Below the pieces are notes generated by a model. It was not told where the DNA came from, did not search any database, and worked only from the letters and a program-made list of their open reading frames with translations. Made by a program: the position numbers and the translations under genes. From contig JBEIRY010000010.1 in assembly GCA_040375675.1 (NCBI GenBank), positions 1 to 37,550 on the forward strand: a stretch of DNA of 37,550 bases, written 5' to 3'. This document shows, one piece after another, positions 7,828-16,291 of the stretch. This DNA is from CAIUSP01 sp040375675 (lineage in GTDB: Bacteria; Actinomycetota; Thermoleophilia; Solirubrobacterales; 70-9). The number at the start of each line of letters is the position of its first letter. Positions within the stretch are counted from its first letter, which is position 1.

Positions 7828-9172
7828 CTGGACCCCAGGTTCCAGGTTTGTACGGAGCCGCCTTGGGCGGCCGCTTGAGTAGCGGCTCCACGATTCGCCA
7901 GGTTTCCTCGACCGCATCCTCTCGGGTGAACAGCTGCTGGTCTCCGCGCAGGGCGTCCGAGAGCAGACGCTCGTACGGCTCAGGCTCTTCGCCAGGCTCG
8001 CGCTCGAACAGAACCTCCAGATCGGCCGGCTCGTAAGCATCCATTCCCGCTTCCTTGGCGATGAATCTGATTCGCGCACCGGGAGTGGGGTTGAGTCTGA
8101 TCGTCAGGGTGTTGGGCGGTGGCTGCGAGTTCGGTCCGAGCGAAAGCTTGGGTGGCTGCTTGAAGTGCACGGTTATCTCGGTCTCGGTGACCGGCATGCA
8201 CTTACCGGCGCGGATAAAGAAAGGAACGCCTGACCAGCGCCAGTTTTCGACCCTTAGCTCGAGTGCGGCGAAGGTCTCGGTGGTCGACTGGGCCGATACA
8301 CCCTTGACCTTGCGGTAGCCGGTGTACTGACCTCGGACATATCTCTTCGGATCAGCCGACGGCATCGCCTTGAAAAGCTCCAGCTTCTTGTCACGCACCG
8401 AGTCCGGGTCGTTACCCGAGGGCGGCTCCATCGCAACCAGCGAGAGCACCTGAAGGAGATGGTTCTGCACCACATCGCGCAGTGCTCCAACGGGGTCGTA
8501 GAAGGAGCCGCGATCGGCAACTCCGAAATCCTCGGCCATCGTCATTTGGACGTGCGAGACGTACTGGCGATTCCAGACCGGCTCGAGCAGCGAGTTGGCA
8601 AAGCGCAGGTAAGCGATATCCATCACCGGTTCCTTGCCCAGGAAATGATCGATTCGGTAGATCTGGTCCTCGGTCAGGGTCCGGCTGATCTCGTCGTTCA
8701 GTTTTCTGGCCGAGGCGAGGTCGTGGCCGAAAGGCTTTTCGATCACGACTCTGGCGCCATCGGTCAGGCCGACCTCGCCGAGCTTGTCTACCACCTCGCC
8801 GAAGAGCGATGGCGGAACCTCCAGATAGAAGACAGGTCTGGTGGCCGTCATCTGAGAGGCGAGATGGCGGAAGGTCCACTCGTCGTCGAAGTCGCCCCCT
8901 ATGTAGTGCATGCGCTTCTCGAGCCGCGCCAGGACCTTCCGGTCGACATTGGGTTCCTCGGCGAGTACGCACTTGCTGACGTGCTTTTTCAGGTCACCGT
9001 CGGCCCAGTCCTGCCTGGCCACACCGTAGATCGGGCAGTCCAGCATCCCTCTCTTCTCGAGCCGATAGAGGGCCCGGAAGGTCTTCTTCTTCGCGAGGTC
9101 GCCGGTGATCCCGAAGATCACCAACGCATCGGCTTCTTTCGACGATCTGCGTTTTCCGGATTTAGTTGCCAC
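7763..9172 (-). CDS. zwf: Glucose-6-phosphate 1-dehydrogenase
   Basis: Oxidises glucose 6-phosphate to 6-phosphogluconolactone with NAD(P)+, the entry step of the oxidative pentose phosphate pathway. The 469-residue protein has the dinucleotide-binding motif FGITGDLAKKK at 20-30, EKPFG at 145-149 and the active-site signature RIDHFLGKE at 173-181 with the catalytic His. The C-terminal YKPGTWGP...W pattern shows the end is genuine. The start is GTG at 9172; a TAGCCT box 11 bases upstream on the minus strand could be its -10. It is transcribed away from gnd across a 64-base divergent spacer and converges on uvrA. The lactonase, gnd and tkt genes are the plus-strand neighbours. No opcA homologue, its usual actinobacterial partner, is present. 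Confidence 0.96.
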   Translation of the reverse strand: MATKSGKRRSSKEADALVIFGITGDLAKKKTFRALYRLEKRGMLDCPIYGVARQDWADGDLKKHVSKCVLAEEPNVDRKVLARLEKRMHYIGGDFDDEWTFRHLASQMTATRPVFYLEVPPSLFGEVVDKLGEVGLTDGARVVIEKPFGHDLASARKLNDEISRTLTEDQIYRIDHFLGKEPVMDIAYLRFANSLLEPVWNRQYVSHVQMTMAEDFGVADRGSFYDPVGALRDVVQNHLLQVLSLVAMEPPSGNDPDSVRDKKLELFKAMPSADPKRYVRGQYTGYRKVKGVSAQSTTETFAALELRVENWRWSGVPFFIRAGKCMPVTETEITVHFKQPPKLSLGPNSQPPPNTLTIRLNPTPGARIRFIAKEAGMDAYEPADLEVLFEREPGEEPEPYERLLSDALRGDQQLFTREDAVEETWRIVEPLLKRPPKAAPYKPGTWGPASARQLVRGVCDWETPWMPSS

Positions 9173-9225
9173 TACGCGACCGGAGGCTACCGGTGTGAAT
9201 AGGATCAGCGCAGACCGCTACGACG

Positions 9226-9231
9226 AGGAGG
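9226..9231 (+). promoter_or_regulatory. Ribosome-binding site AGGAGG that fixes the gnd start
   Basis: A perfect AGGAGG ends five bases before TTG 9237. The reading frame is open further upstream, to an ATG inside the antisense of zwf, but that upstream segment has no homology to 6-phosphogluconate dehydrogenases. The site therefore decides for the TTG start. TAGGAT at 9200-9205, preceded by TGTGAA, is a possible -10. Confidence 0.75.
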
Positions 9232-9236
9232 AACCA

Positions 9237-10280
9237 TTGGCAGTTGAAAAGAGTGAGATCGGGATGGTCGGACTTGGCCGCATGGGTGCCAACATGGCCA
9301 AACGCCTGATGGCAGCCGGACATCGAGTGGTCGCGTTCGATGTCAATCCGGATGCGGTCAAGGAGCTGGCCAAAGAAGGAGCAGAGGGAGCGTCCTCGCT
9401 CGAAGATCTTGCATCGAAGCTGAAGGCACCGCGCGCTGTCTGGATCATGGTTCCTGCCGGCGAAATCACCGAGGAAACGGTCGAGTCGGTTGCCGGCGTC
9501 CTGGACGAGGGTGACGCGATCATCGACGGCGGGAACTCGTACTACCGAGATGACATCCGGCGCGCGAAGAAGGTCGCAGAGTCTGGGCTCGACTACCTAG
9601 ATTGCGGAACGAGCGGCGGCGTATTCGGCTTGGAGCGCGGTTACTGCCTGATGATCGGCGGACCCGACTCGGCCTACAAGAGGTTGGTACCGATCTTCGA
9701 GACGCTCGCACCGGGGGTCGAGTCGGCCGAGCGAACTCCTGGCCGAAAGGGCAAGCCATCTTCGTCTGAGCAGGGCTACCTCCATTGCGGGCCGAACGGC
9801 GCAGGGCACTTCGTGAAGATGGTCCACAACGGAATCGAGTACGGGATCATGGCTGCATATGCCGAGGGTCTGAACATCCTCAAAGGTGCCGACGCAGGCC
9901 TGAAGCAGCGCGACGCGGATGCCGAAACCGCGCCGCTGGACAATCCCGAGTACTACGAGTACGAACTCGATATCCCCGAGGTGACCGAGCTTTGGCGTCG
10001 CGGCAGCGTGGTCGGCTCTTGGCTGTTGGATCTGACCGCGGCTGCATTCCAGAAGTCCCCGGACCTGTCCGAGTTTGCGGGACGGGTTTCGGATTCCGGT
10101 GAGGGTCGCTGGACTTCGATCGCCGCAATAGACGAAGGGGTCCCTGCTCCGGTGCTCACCACGGCTCTCTATGAGCGGTTCTATTCGCGCGGGTTGGGCG
10201 ATTTCGCTGACCAGATCCTCTCGGCGATGCGCAACCAGTTCGGCGGCCACGACGAGAAGCCAGCAGGGGGAAAGAGTTGA
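9237..10280 (+). CDS. gnd: 6-phosphogluconate dehydrogenase, decarboxylating (short form)
   Basis: Converts 6-phosphogluconate to ribulose 5-phosphate and CO2 with reduction of NAD(P)+. The 347-residue product belongs to the short class (about 300-350 residues), not the roughly 470-residue enterobacterial class. Visible motifs are the Rossmann GLGRMG at 12-17, the DGGNS substrate loop at about 97-101, the CGTSGGV segment, and GAGHFVKMVHNGIEY with catalytic Lys194 followed by Asn198 and Glu201. Residue 35 at the end of the second beta strand is Asp (VVAFDVNP), where NADP enzymes usually carry Asn-Arg-Thr; this favours NAD+ by inference. The start is TTG 9237 with AGGAGG upstream. Its stop overlaps the pgl start in TTGA, so the two are translationally coupled. 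Confidence 0.92.
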   Translation: MAVEKSEIGMVGLGRMGANMAKRLMAAGHRVVAFDVNPDAVKELAKEGAEGASSLEDLASKLKAPRAVWIMVPAGEITEETVESVAGVLDEGDAIIDGGNSYYRDDIRRAKKVAESGLDYLDCGTSGGVFGLERGYCLMIGGPDSAYKRLVPIFETLAPGVESAERTPGRKGKPSSSEQGYLHCGPNGAGHFVKMVHNGIEYGIMAAYAEGLNILKGADAGLKQRDADAETAPLDNPEYYEYELDIPEVTELWRRGSVVGSWLLDLTAAAFQKSPDLSEFAGRVSDSGEGRWTSIAAIDEGVPAPVLTTALYERFYSRGLGDFADQILSAMRNQFGGHDEKPAGGKS

Positions 10281-10962
10281 GCGGCGTCCATCAGCTGGAG
10301 GTCCTGCCCGATGCCGATGCGGTTGCTGCACGAGGGGCGGAACTTATTGCCGAACGCGCTCGGGAGTCGATTGCTGCTGGCGACCACTTTGCCCTCGCGG
10401 CGAGCGGAGGGAGAACCCCCTGGGGGATGTACGGCCAGCTCGAGGAAAGGGATCTCGACTGGTCAGGTATTTCGATCTTCCAGACCGACGAACGCATAGC
10501 GCCGGCTGGGTCGCCGGAGAGGAATCTCACGCACCTGATCGCCGCGTTCTCTCCAGCCGCTCAGGCGGCACTGAAACCGATGCCGGTCGAGGGCGGTGAG
10601 GGTCGGAGCCTGACCTCGAGGCTGCAGCTGGTCGCTACGCCGAAGCTCTCCCCGAGAGATTCGACCTGATCCATCTCGGCCTCGGAGACGATGGCCACAC
10701 CGCTTCGTTGGTGCCAGGCGATACGGTGCTCGACGTGACCGATCGAGATGTCGCACTGACCGGAGAGCCCTATCAAGGAGCACAGAGGATGACGCTTACC
10801 TACCCGGTGCTCGATCGGGCAAGGGCATTGCTCTGGATCGTTACCGGTGAGGAGAAGAGGGACCCTCTGGCCAAGCTCCTCGAGGGAGACCGCGAGATTC
10901 CTGCTGGACGGGTTTCATATGAAGAGTCGCTGGTGATCGCAGATCAGGCTGCGGTCGGTTGA
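10277..10962 (+). pseudogene. pgl: 6-phosphogluconolactonase gene split by a frameshift
   Basis: 6-phosphogluconolactonase hydrolyses the product of Zwf. The first half (TTG 10277) reads SGGRTP at residues 43-48 and TDER at 70-73, then runs off into unrelated sequence and stops at 10669. The second half resumes in another frame from about 10600 and contains the family motif GLGDDGHTASLVPGD and the RMTLTYPVL...IVTGEEKRDPLAKLL end, stopping at 10962. Adding one G to the GGG run at 10600-10602 would rejoin both into a normal 228-residue protein. Every family motif survives, so this is either a very recent mutation or a sequencing or assembly error. No slippery heptamer that would suggest programmed frameshifting was seen. 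It lies between gnd (TTGA overlap) and tkt (28-base gap). Confidence 0.88.
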
Positions 10963-10990
10963 GCGCCTGCCGGAGAATCGGAAAGGAACG

Positions 10991-13033
10991 ATGAGTTCAA
11001 ACAAATTTGAAGAAATTGACCAGCTTGCGATCAACACGATTCGCACTCTGTCGATCGATGCGATCCAGAAGGCCAACTCCGGGCATCCGGGCGCACCGAT
11101 GGGATTGGCGCCTACCGCCTACACGATCTGGCAGCGATTCCTGCGCTACGACCCGACCGATCCGACCTGGCCCAACCGTGACCGCTTCGTGCTTTCGGCG
11201 GGACATGCTTCGATGCTTCTCTACTCGGTTCTGCATCTCGCTGGCGTGCGCACCGTGGGCGAAGACGGCAAGCCAGGGAAGGACCTAGCTGTTCCGATCG
11301 AGGACATAGAGGCTTTCCGCCAGCTCGACTCGCGCACCCCCGGGCACCCGGAATACCACTGGACCGCCGGAGTCGAGACGACAACGGGTCCGCTCGGCCA
11401 GGGCGTTGCTACCTCGGTAGGTATGGCGATGGCCTCGAAATGGCTGGGAGCACATTTCAACGATGGTGAGACGAGGCTGTTCGACTACGACGTCTATGCG
11501 ATCTGCGGTGACGGAGACCTGATGGAGGGTGTCGCCGGAGAAGCAGCATCGCTTGCCGGCCATCAGCGCCTGGACAACCTCTGTTGGATCTACGACAACA
11601 ACCACATAACGATCGACGGCTCTACTTCGCTGACCTACGAGGACGATCCGGTCGGCCGTTTCACCTCGTACGGGTGGCAGGTCGCAAGAGTCCATGACGC
11701 AAATGACACCGACGAAATCGCCAGGGCTCTAGATCAGTTCAAGTCGGAGGAGAAACTGCCGACGCTGATCGTCGTCGACAGCCAGATCGGATACGGCTCT
11801 CCGAACAAGGTCGGAACTGCCTCGGCTCATGGCGAGCCGCTTGGAGAAGATGAGGTCAAGCTGACCAAGAAGGCCTACGGCTGGGATGAGGACGCACAGT
11901 TCCTGGTGCCAGATGGCGTTCGCGAGCGCTTCGCCGAAATTTCCGGCGCGCGCGGAGCTGAGTTGCGATCTGATTGGGAAAAGGCCCTCGACGGTCTCGA
12001 CTCGAAACTCCGTGCCGAGTTGGATCAGATGCGCGCGCGGGCGTTGCCTGATGGCTGGGAGTCTGTGATACCGACCTTCGAGCCAGCCGATGCGCTCGCA
12101 ACCAGAAAGGCCTCCAACAAGGTGGAGAACGCCATCGCGGGCGTAATCCCTTGGTTTCTCGCTGGTTCTGCGGACCTAACCGGCTCCACCGCCGTGGGGA
12201 TCGAGGGCGCTGAGTCATTCGAGCCGGGGCAGCGTTCCGGTCGCCAGCTTCACCTCGGGGTGCGTGAGCACGGAGCAGCCGCAGTTTCAAGCGGTATGGC
12301 CCTCTCTGACTTGCGGGTGCTCTGGTCGACCTATCTCACCTTCTCCGATTACGCTCGACCGGCGATCCGCCTCTCGGCGCTGATGCAACTACCTGTGATT
12401 CACCTCTTCACCCACGACTCGATCGGTCTAGGCGAGGACGGTCCAACCCATCAGCCGATCGAGCAGCTGGCGGCACTGCGTGCGATGCCGGGGCTCGATG
12501 TGATTCGTCCCTGCGACGCCAACGAGGTCGCTTATGCCTGGCGCGCGGCGCTCGACAGGACCCATGATCCGGTAGCGCTAGTGATGACTCGACAGGATGT
12601 GCCGGTGCTAGACCGGTCCGACCTAGGTTCGGCCGAAGGTGTTTTGAAGGGCGGCTACGTGCTCGCAGCCGAAGAGGGGGAACTCGAGGCGATCCTGATC
12701 GCGACCGGCAGCGAGGTGGCGCCGACGCTCGAGGCGCAGCGTCTGCTCGCCTCGGAAGGCCAGAAAGGGGTTCGGGTTGTCAGCCTCCCGTGCTGGGAGA
12801 TCTTCGATCGCCAAGACGACGCCTACCGCGAGGAGATTCTCCCGTCCTCGGTCACTGCGCGGCTCGCTGTTGAAGCTGGCTCGAGCTTCGGCTGGGGTCG
12901 TTACACAGGTGAGGCGGGCAAGGTCGTGGCGATGGACCGCTTTGGCGAGTCGGCGCCCGCCAGCGCCCTTCAGGAGAGGTTTGGCTACACCCCTGAGTCG
13001 ATCGCCCAGTCTCTACGAGATCTGCTCGCATGA
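10991..13033 (+). CDS. tkt: Transketolase
   Basis: Thiamine diphosphate enzyme that transfers two-carbon ketol units between sugar phosphates in the non-oxidative pentose phosphate pathway. At 680 residues it is full length. Recognisable segments are GHPGAPMG at 31-38, the ThDP/Mg motif GDGDLMEG at 173-180 followed by the DNNHITIDG region, LAGSADLTGST in the middle domain, and THDSIGLGEDGPTHQP in the pyrimidine domain. The ATG is preceded by GGAAAGGAACG, a moderate ribosome-binding site. It overlaps the pgi start by ATGA. Transaldolase, often adjacent to tkt in actinobacteria, is absent from the cluster. Confidence 0.97.
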   Translation: MSSNKFEEIDQLAINTIRTLSIDAIQKANSGHPGAPMGLAPTAYTIWQRFLRYDPTDPTWPNRDRFVLSAGHASMLLYSVLHLAGVRTVGEDGKPGKDLAVPIEDIEAFRQLDSRTPGHPEYHWTAGVETTTGPLGQGVATSVGMAMASKWLGAHFNDGETRLFDYDVYAICGDGDLMEGVAGEAASLAGHQRLDNLCWIYDNNHITIDGSTSLTYEDDPVGRFTSYGWQVARVHDANDTDEIARALDQFKSEEKLPTLIVVDSQIGYGSPNKVGTASAHGEPLGEDEVKLTKKAYGWDEDAQFLVPDGVRERFAEISGARGAELRSDWEKALDGLDSKLRAELDQMRARALPDGWESVIPTFEPADALATRKASNKVENAIAGVIPWFLAGSADLTGSTAVGIEGAESFEPGQRSGRQLHLGVREHGAAAVSSGMALSDLRVLWSTYLTFSDYARPAIRLSALMQLPVIHLFTHDSIGLGEDGPTHQPIEQLAALRAMPGLDVIRPCDANEVAYAWRAALDRTHDPVALVMTRQDVPVLDRSDLGSAEGVLKGGYVLAAEEGELEAILIATGSEVAPTLEAQRLLASEGQKGVRVVSLPCWEIFDRQDDAYREEILPSSVTARLAVEAGSSFGWGRYTGEAGKVVAMDRFGESAPASALQERFGYTPESIAQSLRDLLA

Positions 13034-14670
13034 GCGAGCTCGGCCCTCCTCCTCCGCTAGACCAGAGGGCCGCCTGGAAAACGACTCAGGACGAGGCCGA
13101 AAGGCTGAGTTCAGTTCGTCTGCGTGAGCTCTTTGCAGCTGATCCATCTCGCGCTGAGTCGATGACTGCAGAGGGCGGGGGCCTGCTCTTGGATTACTCC
13201 AAGGCACGGGTCGACGAAGCAGCCCTCGACGCCCTCCTCGGACTCGCCGAGGAGTCAGACATCTGGGGTCGCCGCGACCAGATGTTTGCCGGAGACAGGA
13301 TCAATGTTTCCGAGGACCGGTCGGTCCTCCATATCGCTTTGCGGATGCCCAAGGGGAGGTCATTGATCGTCGATGGACAGGATGTGGTGGCCGAGGTGCA
13401 CCAGGTGCTCGATCGGATGTCGGCTTTTTCAGATCGTGTCAGATCAGGCGACTGGACCGGTCACACCGGCAAGCGGATTCGCAATGTGGTCAACATCGGA
13501 ATCGGCGGCTCGGATCTCGGTCCCGTGATGGCCTACGAGGCGCTGCGGCATTACGCCGACCCGGATCTCAGCTTCGGTTTCGTCTCGAATATCGACGGCA
13601 CAGATTTCACAGAGACCACCAAGGGCATGAACCCCGAAGAGACGCTCTTCATCGTCTCCTCGAAGACCTTCACCACCCTCGAGACGATGACCAATGCGCG
13701 TACCGCCCGTGAGTGGTCGCTAGCCGGGCTAGGGGGCGACGAGGCTGCCGTGGCCAAGCACTTCGTTGCGGTTTCCACCAATGCCGAGGGCGTTGCAGAG
13801 TTCGGTATCGATACCGAGAACATGTTCGGATTCTGGGACTGGGTTGGCGGCAGGTACTCGATGGACTCGGCGATAGGTCTATCCACGATGATCGCAGTCG
13901 GACCCGAGGCCTTCGCCGAGATGCTCGGTGGCTTCCACGCGATGGACGAGCACTTCCTCGCCGCACCTGCGCGCGAGAACCTCCCGGCTCTGCACGGGCT
14001 GCTTGCCATCTGGCACTCGCTGCTGTGTGGATCGCAGACGGTTGCGGTCCTGCCCTACGACCAGTACTTACATCGATTTCCCGCCTATCTGCAGCAGCTG
14101 ACCATGGAGTCGAATGGCAAGCACGTGCGCCTGGACGGCACCTCCGTAGAAGCCGAGACGGGAATGATCTTCTGGGGAGAGCCTGGCACCAACGGACAAC
14201 ACTCCTTCTACCAGTTGCTCCACCAGGGAACCCGGATAGTGCCGTGCGACTTCATCGGTTTCACACAGTCGCTGAATCCGCTGGGCGAGCATCATCAGAT
14301 CCTTTTCGCGAATCTGCTCGCGCAGTCTGCCGCGATGGCCTTCGGGCGCACCGCCGATGAGGTTCGCGAGGCTGGTTCGCCCGAGGAGCAGGTCCCTCAC
14401 CGTGTGATGGAGGGAAACCGTCCCTCGCTGACGATCCTCGCTGACCGCCTGACTCCCGAAAGCCTGGGCTCGCTGATCGCTCTCTATGAGCACAGTGTCT
14501 TCTGTCAGGGCGCTGTCTGGGGAATCGACTCGTTCGATCAGTGGGGAGTGGAACTCGGCAAGGTGATGGCGGTCGAGATTTCTCCGCTGCTTGCAGCCGA
14601 GGGTGATCCCGGCAGAGACTCCTCTACGAATGCTTTGATTGCCCGCTATCGCGAGCGCAAAGCCAGTTAG
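13030..14670 (+). CDS. pgi: Glucose-6-phosphate isomerase
   Basis: Interconverts glucose 6-phosphate and fructose 6-phosphate, linking glycolysis or gluconeogenesis with the pentose phosphate genes upstream. The 546-residue protein is of the classical Pgi family. Motifs are NIGIGGSDLGP for phosphate binding, SSKTFTTLET, and the catalytic residues that line up with those of animal Pgi: Glu360 in MESNGKH, His391 in NGQHSFYQLLHQG and Lys511 in VELGKVM. The start overlaps the tkt stop (ATGA), so it is the last gene of the gnd-pgl-tkt-pgi unit. Its TAG stop overlaps the stop of the convergent ROK kinase gene by three bases; no terminator hairpin can fit between them. Confidence 0.97.
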   Translation: MSELGPPPPLDQRAAWKTTQDEAERLSSVRLRELFAADPSRAESMTAEGGGLLLDYSKARVDEAALDALLGLAEESDIWGRRDQMFAGDRINVSEDRSVLHIALRMPKGRSLIVDGQDVVAEVHQVLDRMSAFSDRVRSGDWTGHTGKRIRNVVNIGIGGSDLGPVMAYEALRHYADPDLSFGFVSNIDGTDFTETTKGMNPEETLFIVSSKTFTTLETMTNARTAREWSLAGLGGDEAAVAKHFVAVSTNAEGVAEFGIDTENMFGFWDWVGGRYSMDSAIGLSTMIAVGPEAFAEMLGGFHAMDEHFLAAPARENLPALHGLLAIWHSLLCGSQTVAVLPYDQYLHRFPAYLQQLTMESNGKHVRLDGTSVEAETGMIFWGEPGTNGQHSFYQLLHQGTRIVPCDFIGFTQSLNPLGEHHQILFANLLAQSAAMAFGRTADEVREAGSPEEQVPHRVMEGNRPSLTILADRLTPESLGSLIALYEHSVFCQGAVWGIDSFDQWGVELGKVMAVEISPLLAAEGDPGRDSSTNALIARYRERKAS

Positions 14671-15647
14671 CCCGAGATTCCGCGCGCGCCCAGCTGAGCT
14701 GCGCCGATAGCCCCGCCGAGATCGCCGAGTGCTGCTACGTGCATGGCGGGAGGATCGTCGTCTTTGAACAGGTGCCGGTGCATGCGCGATTGGATTCTCG
14801 GCAGGTAGCGGTCTCCGAACCTGACCCCCAGACCTCCACCAAGGATCACCGCTTCGATATCGAGCAGATTGACCGCTGAGGCGATACCGGCTGCAAGCGC
14901 TTTGACTGCGCGCTCCATCAGGGCCAGCGCCATGTCATCACCGTGCTCGACGGCCCTGTCCCAGATGCCGCTGGTCAGTCGGTCTTTGTGGTGCTCTTCC
15001 ATGATGTTGAAGAGATCGGTCTTCTTGCCGGCTGCTACCTCTTCGCGAGCTTTGATCTCCATCGCCTTGCGGCCCGAGTAGGCCTCCATGCAGCCCCGTC
15101 GCCCGCAAGGGCACTTGGCGCCGCCGCGGCGAATCACCATGTGCCCGATCTCGCCAGCCGAGCCCCTGCCCAGCCACGGTTTCCCGTCGAGGATCAAGCC
15201 GCCGCCTACTCCGGTCCCCCAGAAGACTCCGAGAATCGAGTCGTACGGCTTGCCTGCGCCGCTCGTGAACTCGGCTTCGGTTGCGACCTGGACGTCGTTT
15301 CCGATGAAAGTCGGTGGCCCAAGCAATTCGGTCAGCTTTGGTCCCATCGGTACGGTGCCGGACCAATCGGGGAGGTTGAGCGCGCTGGAGACGGTCCCCT
15401 CCTTGCCATCGACCGCACCGGGCGATCCCACTCCGACGGCTGTAAGGCCTGAAGGCTCGATTCCGGCCTCGGCACAGGCTTCCGTTACTGCGCCGGCCAT
15501 CGCCGCAATCACATCGTCGGGTCCGCCGGTGGTGGGGGTGGGGTGGCGCGATTGTCCCTTTACTTCCCCGCCACCATCCAAGACGACGGTCTGGATCTTG
15601 GTGCCACCGAGGTCGATCCCTGCAATCAGTTCCTTTGCCTTGCTCAC
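14667..15647 (-). CDS. ROK-family sugar kinase, probable glucokinase
   Basis: Predicted to phosphorylate glucose at the 6-position with ATP, feeding the adjacent pgi and zwf. From the GTG at 15647 the protein has 326 residues: DLGGTK phosphate loop at 12-17, GNDVQVA with the catalytic Asp118, GTGVGGG, EIGH with His169, and a zinc-binding CPCGRRGC (Cys179, Cys181, Cys186) typical of ROK proteins. There is no N-terminal helix-turn-helix, so it is a kinase and not a ROK repressor. The GTG start is favoured because a TATCTT box lies seven bases upstream, whereas the TTG at 15656 would lie inside that box. Substrate is inferred from neighbours; an N-acetylmannosamine or fructose kinase remains possible. 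Confidence 0.85.
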   Translation of the reverse strand: MSKAKELIAGIDLGGTKIQTVVLDGGGEVKGQSRHPTPTTGGPDDVIAAMAGAVTEACAEAGIEPSGLTAVGVGSPGAVDGKEGTVSSALNLPDWSGTVPMGPKLTELLGPPTFIGNDVQVATEAEFTSGAGKPYDSILGVFWGTGVGGGLILDGKPWLGRGSAGEIGHMVIRRGGAKCPCGRRGCMEAYSGRKAMEIKAREEVAAGKKTDLFNIMEEHHKDRLTSGIWDRAVEHGDDMALALMERAVKALAAGIASAVNLLDIEAVILGGGLGVRFGDRYLPRIQSRMHRHLFKDDDPPAMHVAALGDLGGAIGAAQLGARGISG

Positions 15648-15654
15648 AGCAGAC

Positions 15655-15660
15655 AAGATA
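15655..15660 (-). promoter_or_regulatory. Candidate -10 box TATCTT for the ROK kinase (leaderless)
   Basis: Read on the minus strand, TATCTT ends seven bases before GTG 15647, with no Shine-Dalgarno between. This matches the leaderless arrangement seen at several other genes in the window. The 56-base divergent spacer also has to hold the promoter for the plus-strand acyltransferase. Confidence 0.45.
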
Positions 15661-15703
15661 TTCGGTGTGCAACTGGCGCGCGGAGATCTGGAATGCTCGA
15701 TCG

Positions 15704-16291
15704 ATGCCAAATGCCCCGCAATGGCGCGATTGGAACCGAAAGCGCCGCTGGTACGAGCGTAACTCGCGCCTGTTCAGGCGCTATCGCCTCGCCCGCCACG
15801 CTGCGGCCGGTGGTTTTTTCATCAGGCAGCCGATCGAAGGCGAGGTGCTCGAAGCCCTCGACGAGGGTCGCCTCAGGGTCGGCAGCGGAACGTTGCTCGA
15901 GCCCGGGTGCTGGCTGACGCTTGCACCGGAGGCGAAGATTTCGATCGGGGAGGGATGTTTCCTGAATCGCAACTCGATGCTTGCGGCCTATGAGGAGATC
16001 ACCATCGGCGACCACGTGATGTTCGCCAATCAATGTTTCGTCGGCGACGCCGACCATCGCTTCGATGATTCGGAGAAGCCGATTACCTGGCAGGGGTTCG
16101 TCGGCAAGGGCCCAGTGCGGATAGGCAGCAACTGCTGGTTCGGGGCCAACTGTGTCGTAACTGGCGGCGTGACGATCGGAGATCGCTGCGTGATCGGGGC
16201 AAATTCAGTTGTTACCCGCGACCTGCCGAGCGGAGTTGTCGCTGCCGGCGCGCCAGCCAAAGTGATCAAAGAGATCGAGTTCGACAAGTGA
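15704..16291 (+). CDS. Left-handed beta-helix (hexapeptide-repeat) acyltransferase
   Basis: A 195-residue protein of the LbetaH acyltransferase superfamily, which transfer acetyl or acyl groups from CoA to sugars or antibiotics. Residues from about 65 on show imperfect hexapeptide repeats such as ISIGEG, ITIGDHV, VRIGSNCWFGANCVV and VTIGDRCVIGANSVV, ending in the typical AGAPAKVIKEI. The pattern resembles maltose or galactoside acetyltransferases (a putative catalytic His occurs in DADHRF), but the N-terminal 60 residues are basic, Arg/Trp-rich and unlike them. The ATG at 15704 is the likeliest start; GTG 15665 is in frame and possible. Neither has a good ribosome-binding site. It is coupled to the antiporter by a GTGA overlap. 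Acceptor substrate unknown. Confidence 0.82.
   Translation: MPNAPQWRDWNRKRRWYERNSRLFRRYRLARHAAAGGFFIRQPIEGEVLEALDEGRLRVGSGTLLEPGCWLTLAPEAKISIGEGCFLNRNSMLAAYEEITIGDHVMFANQCFVGDADHRFDDSEKPITWQGFVGKGPVRIGSNCWFGANCVVTGGVTIGDRCVIGANSVVTRDLPSGVVAAGAPAKVIKEIEFDK

Noticed and set aside
9105..9236. In-frame upstream extension of gnd beginning at an ATG
   Set aside because: The extension is antisense to the zwf start, shows no homology, and a perfect AGGAGG lies five bases before TTG 9237, where family similarity begins.
10595..10625. Programmed -1 frameshift in pgl
   Set aside because: No X XXY YYZ slippery heptamer or following strong stem was seen. A one-base deletion in a GGG run explains the shift more simply.
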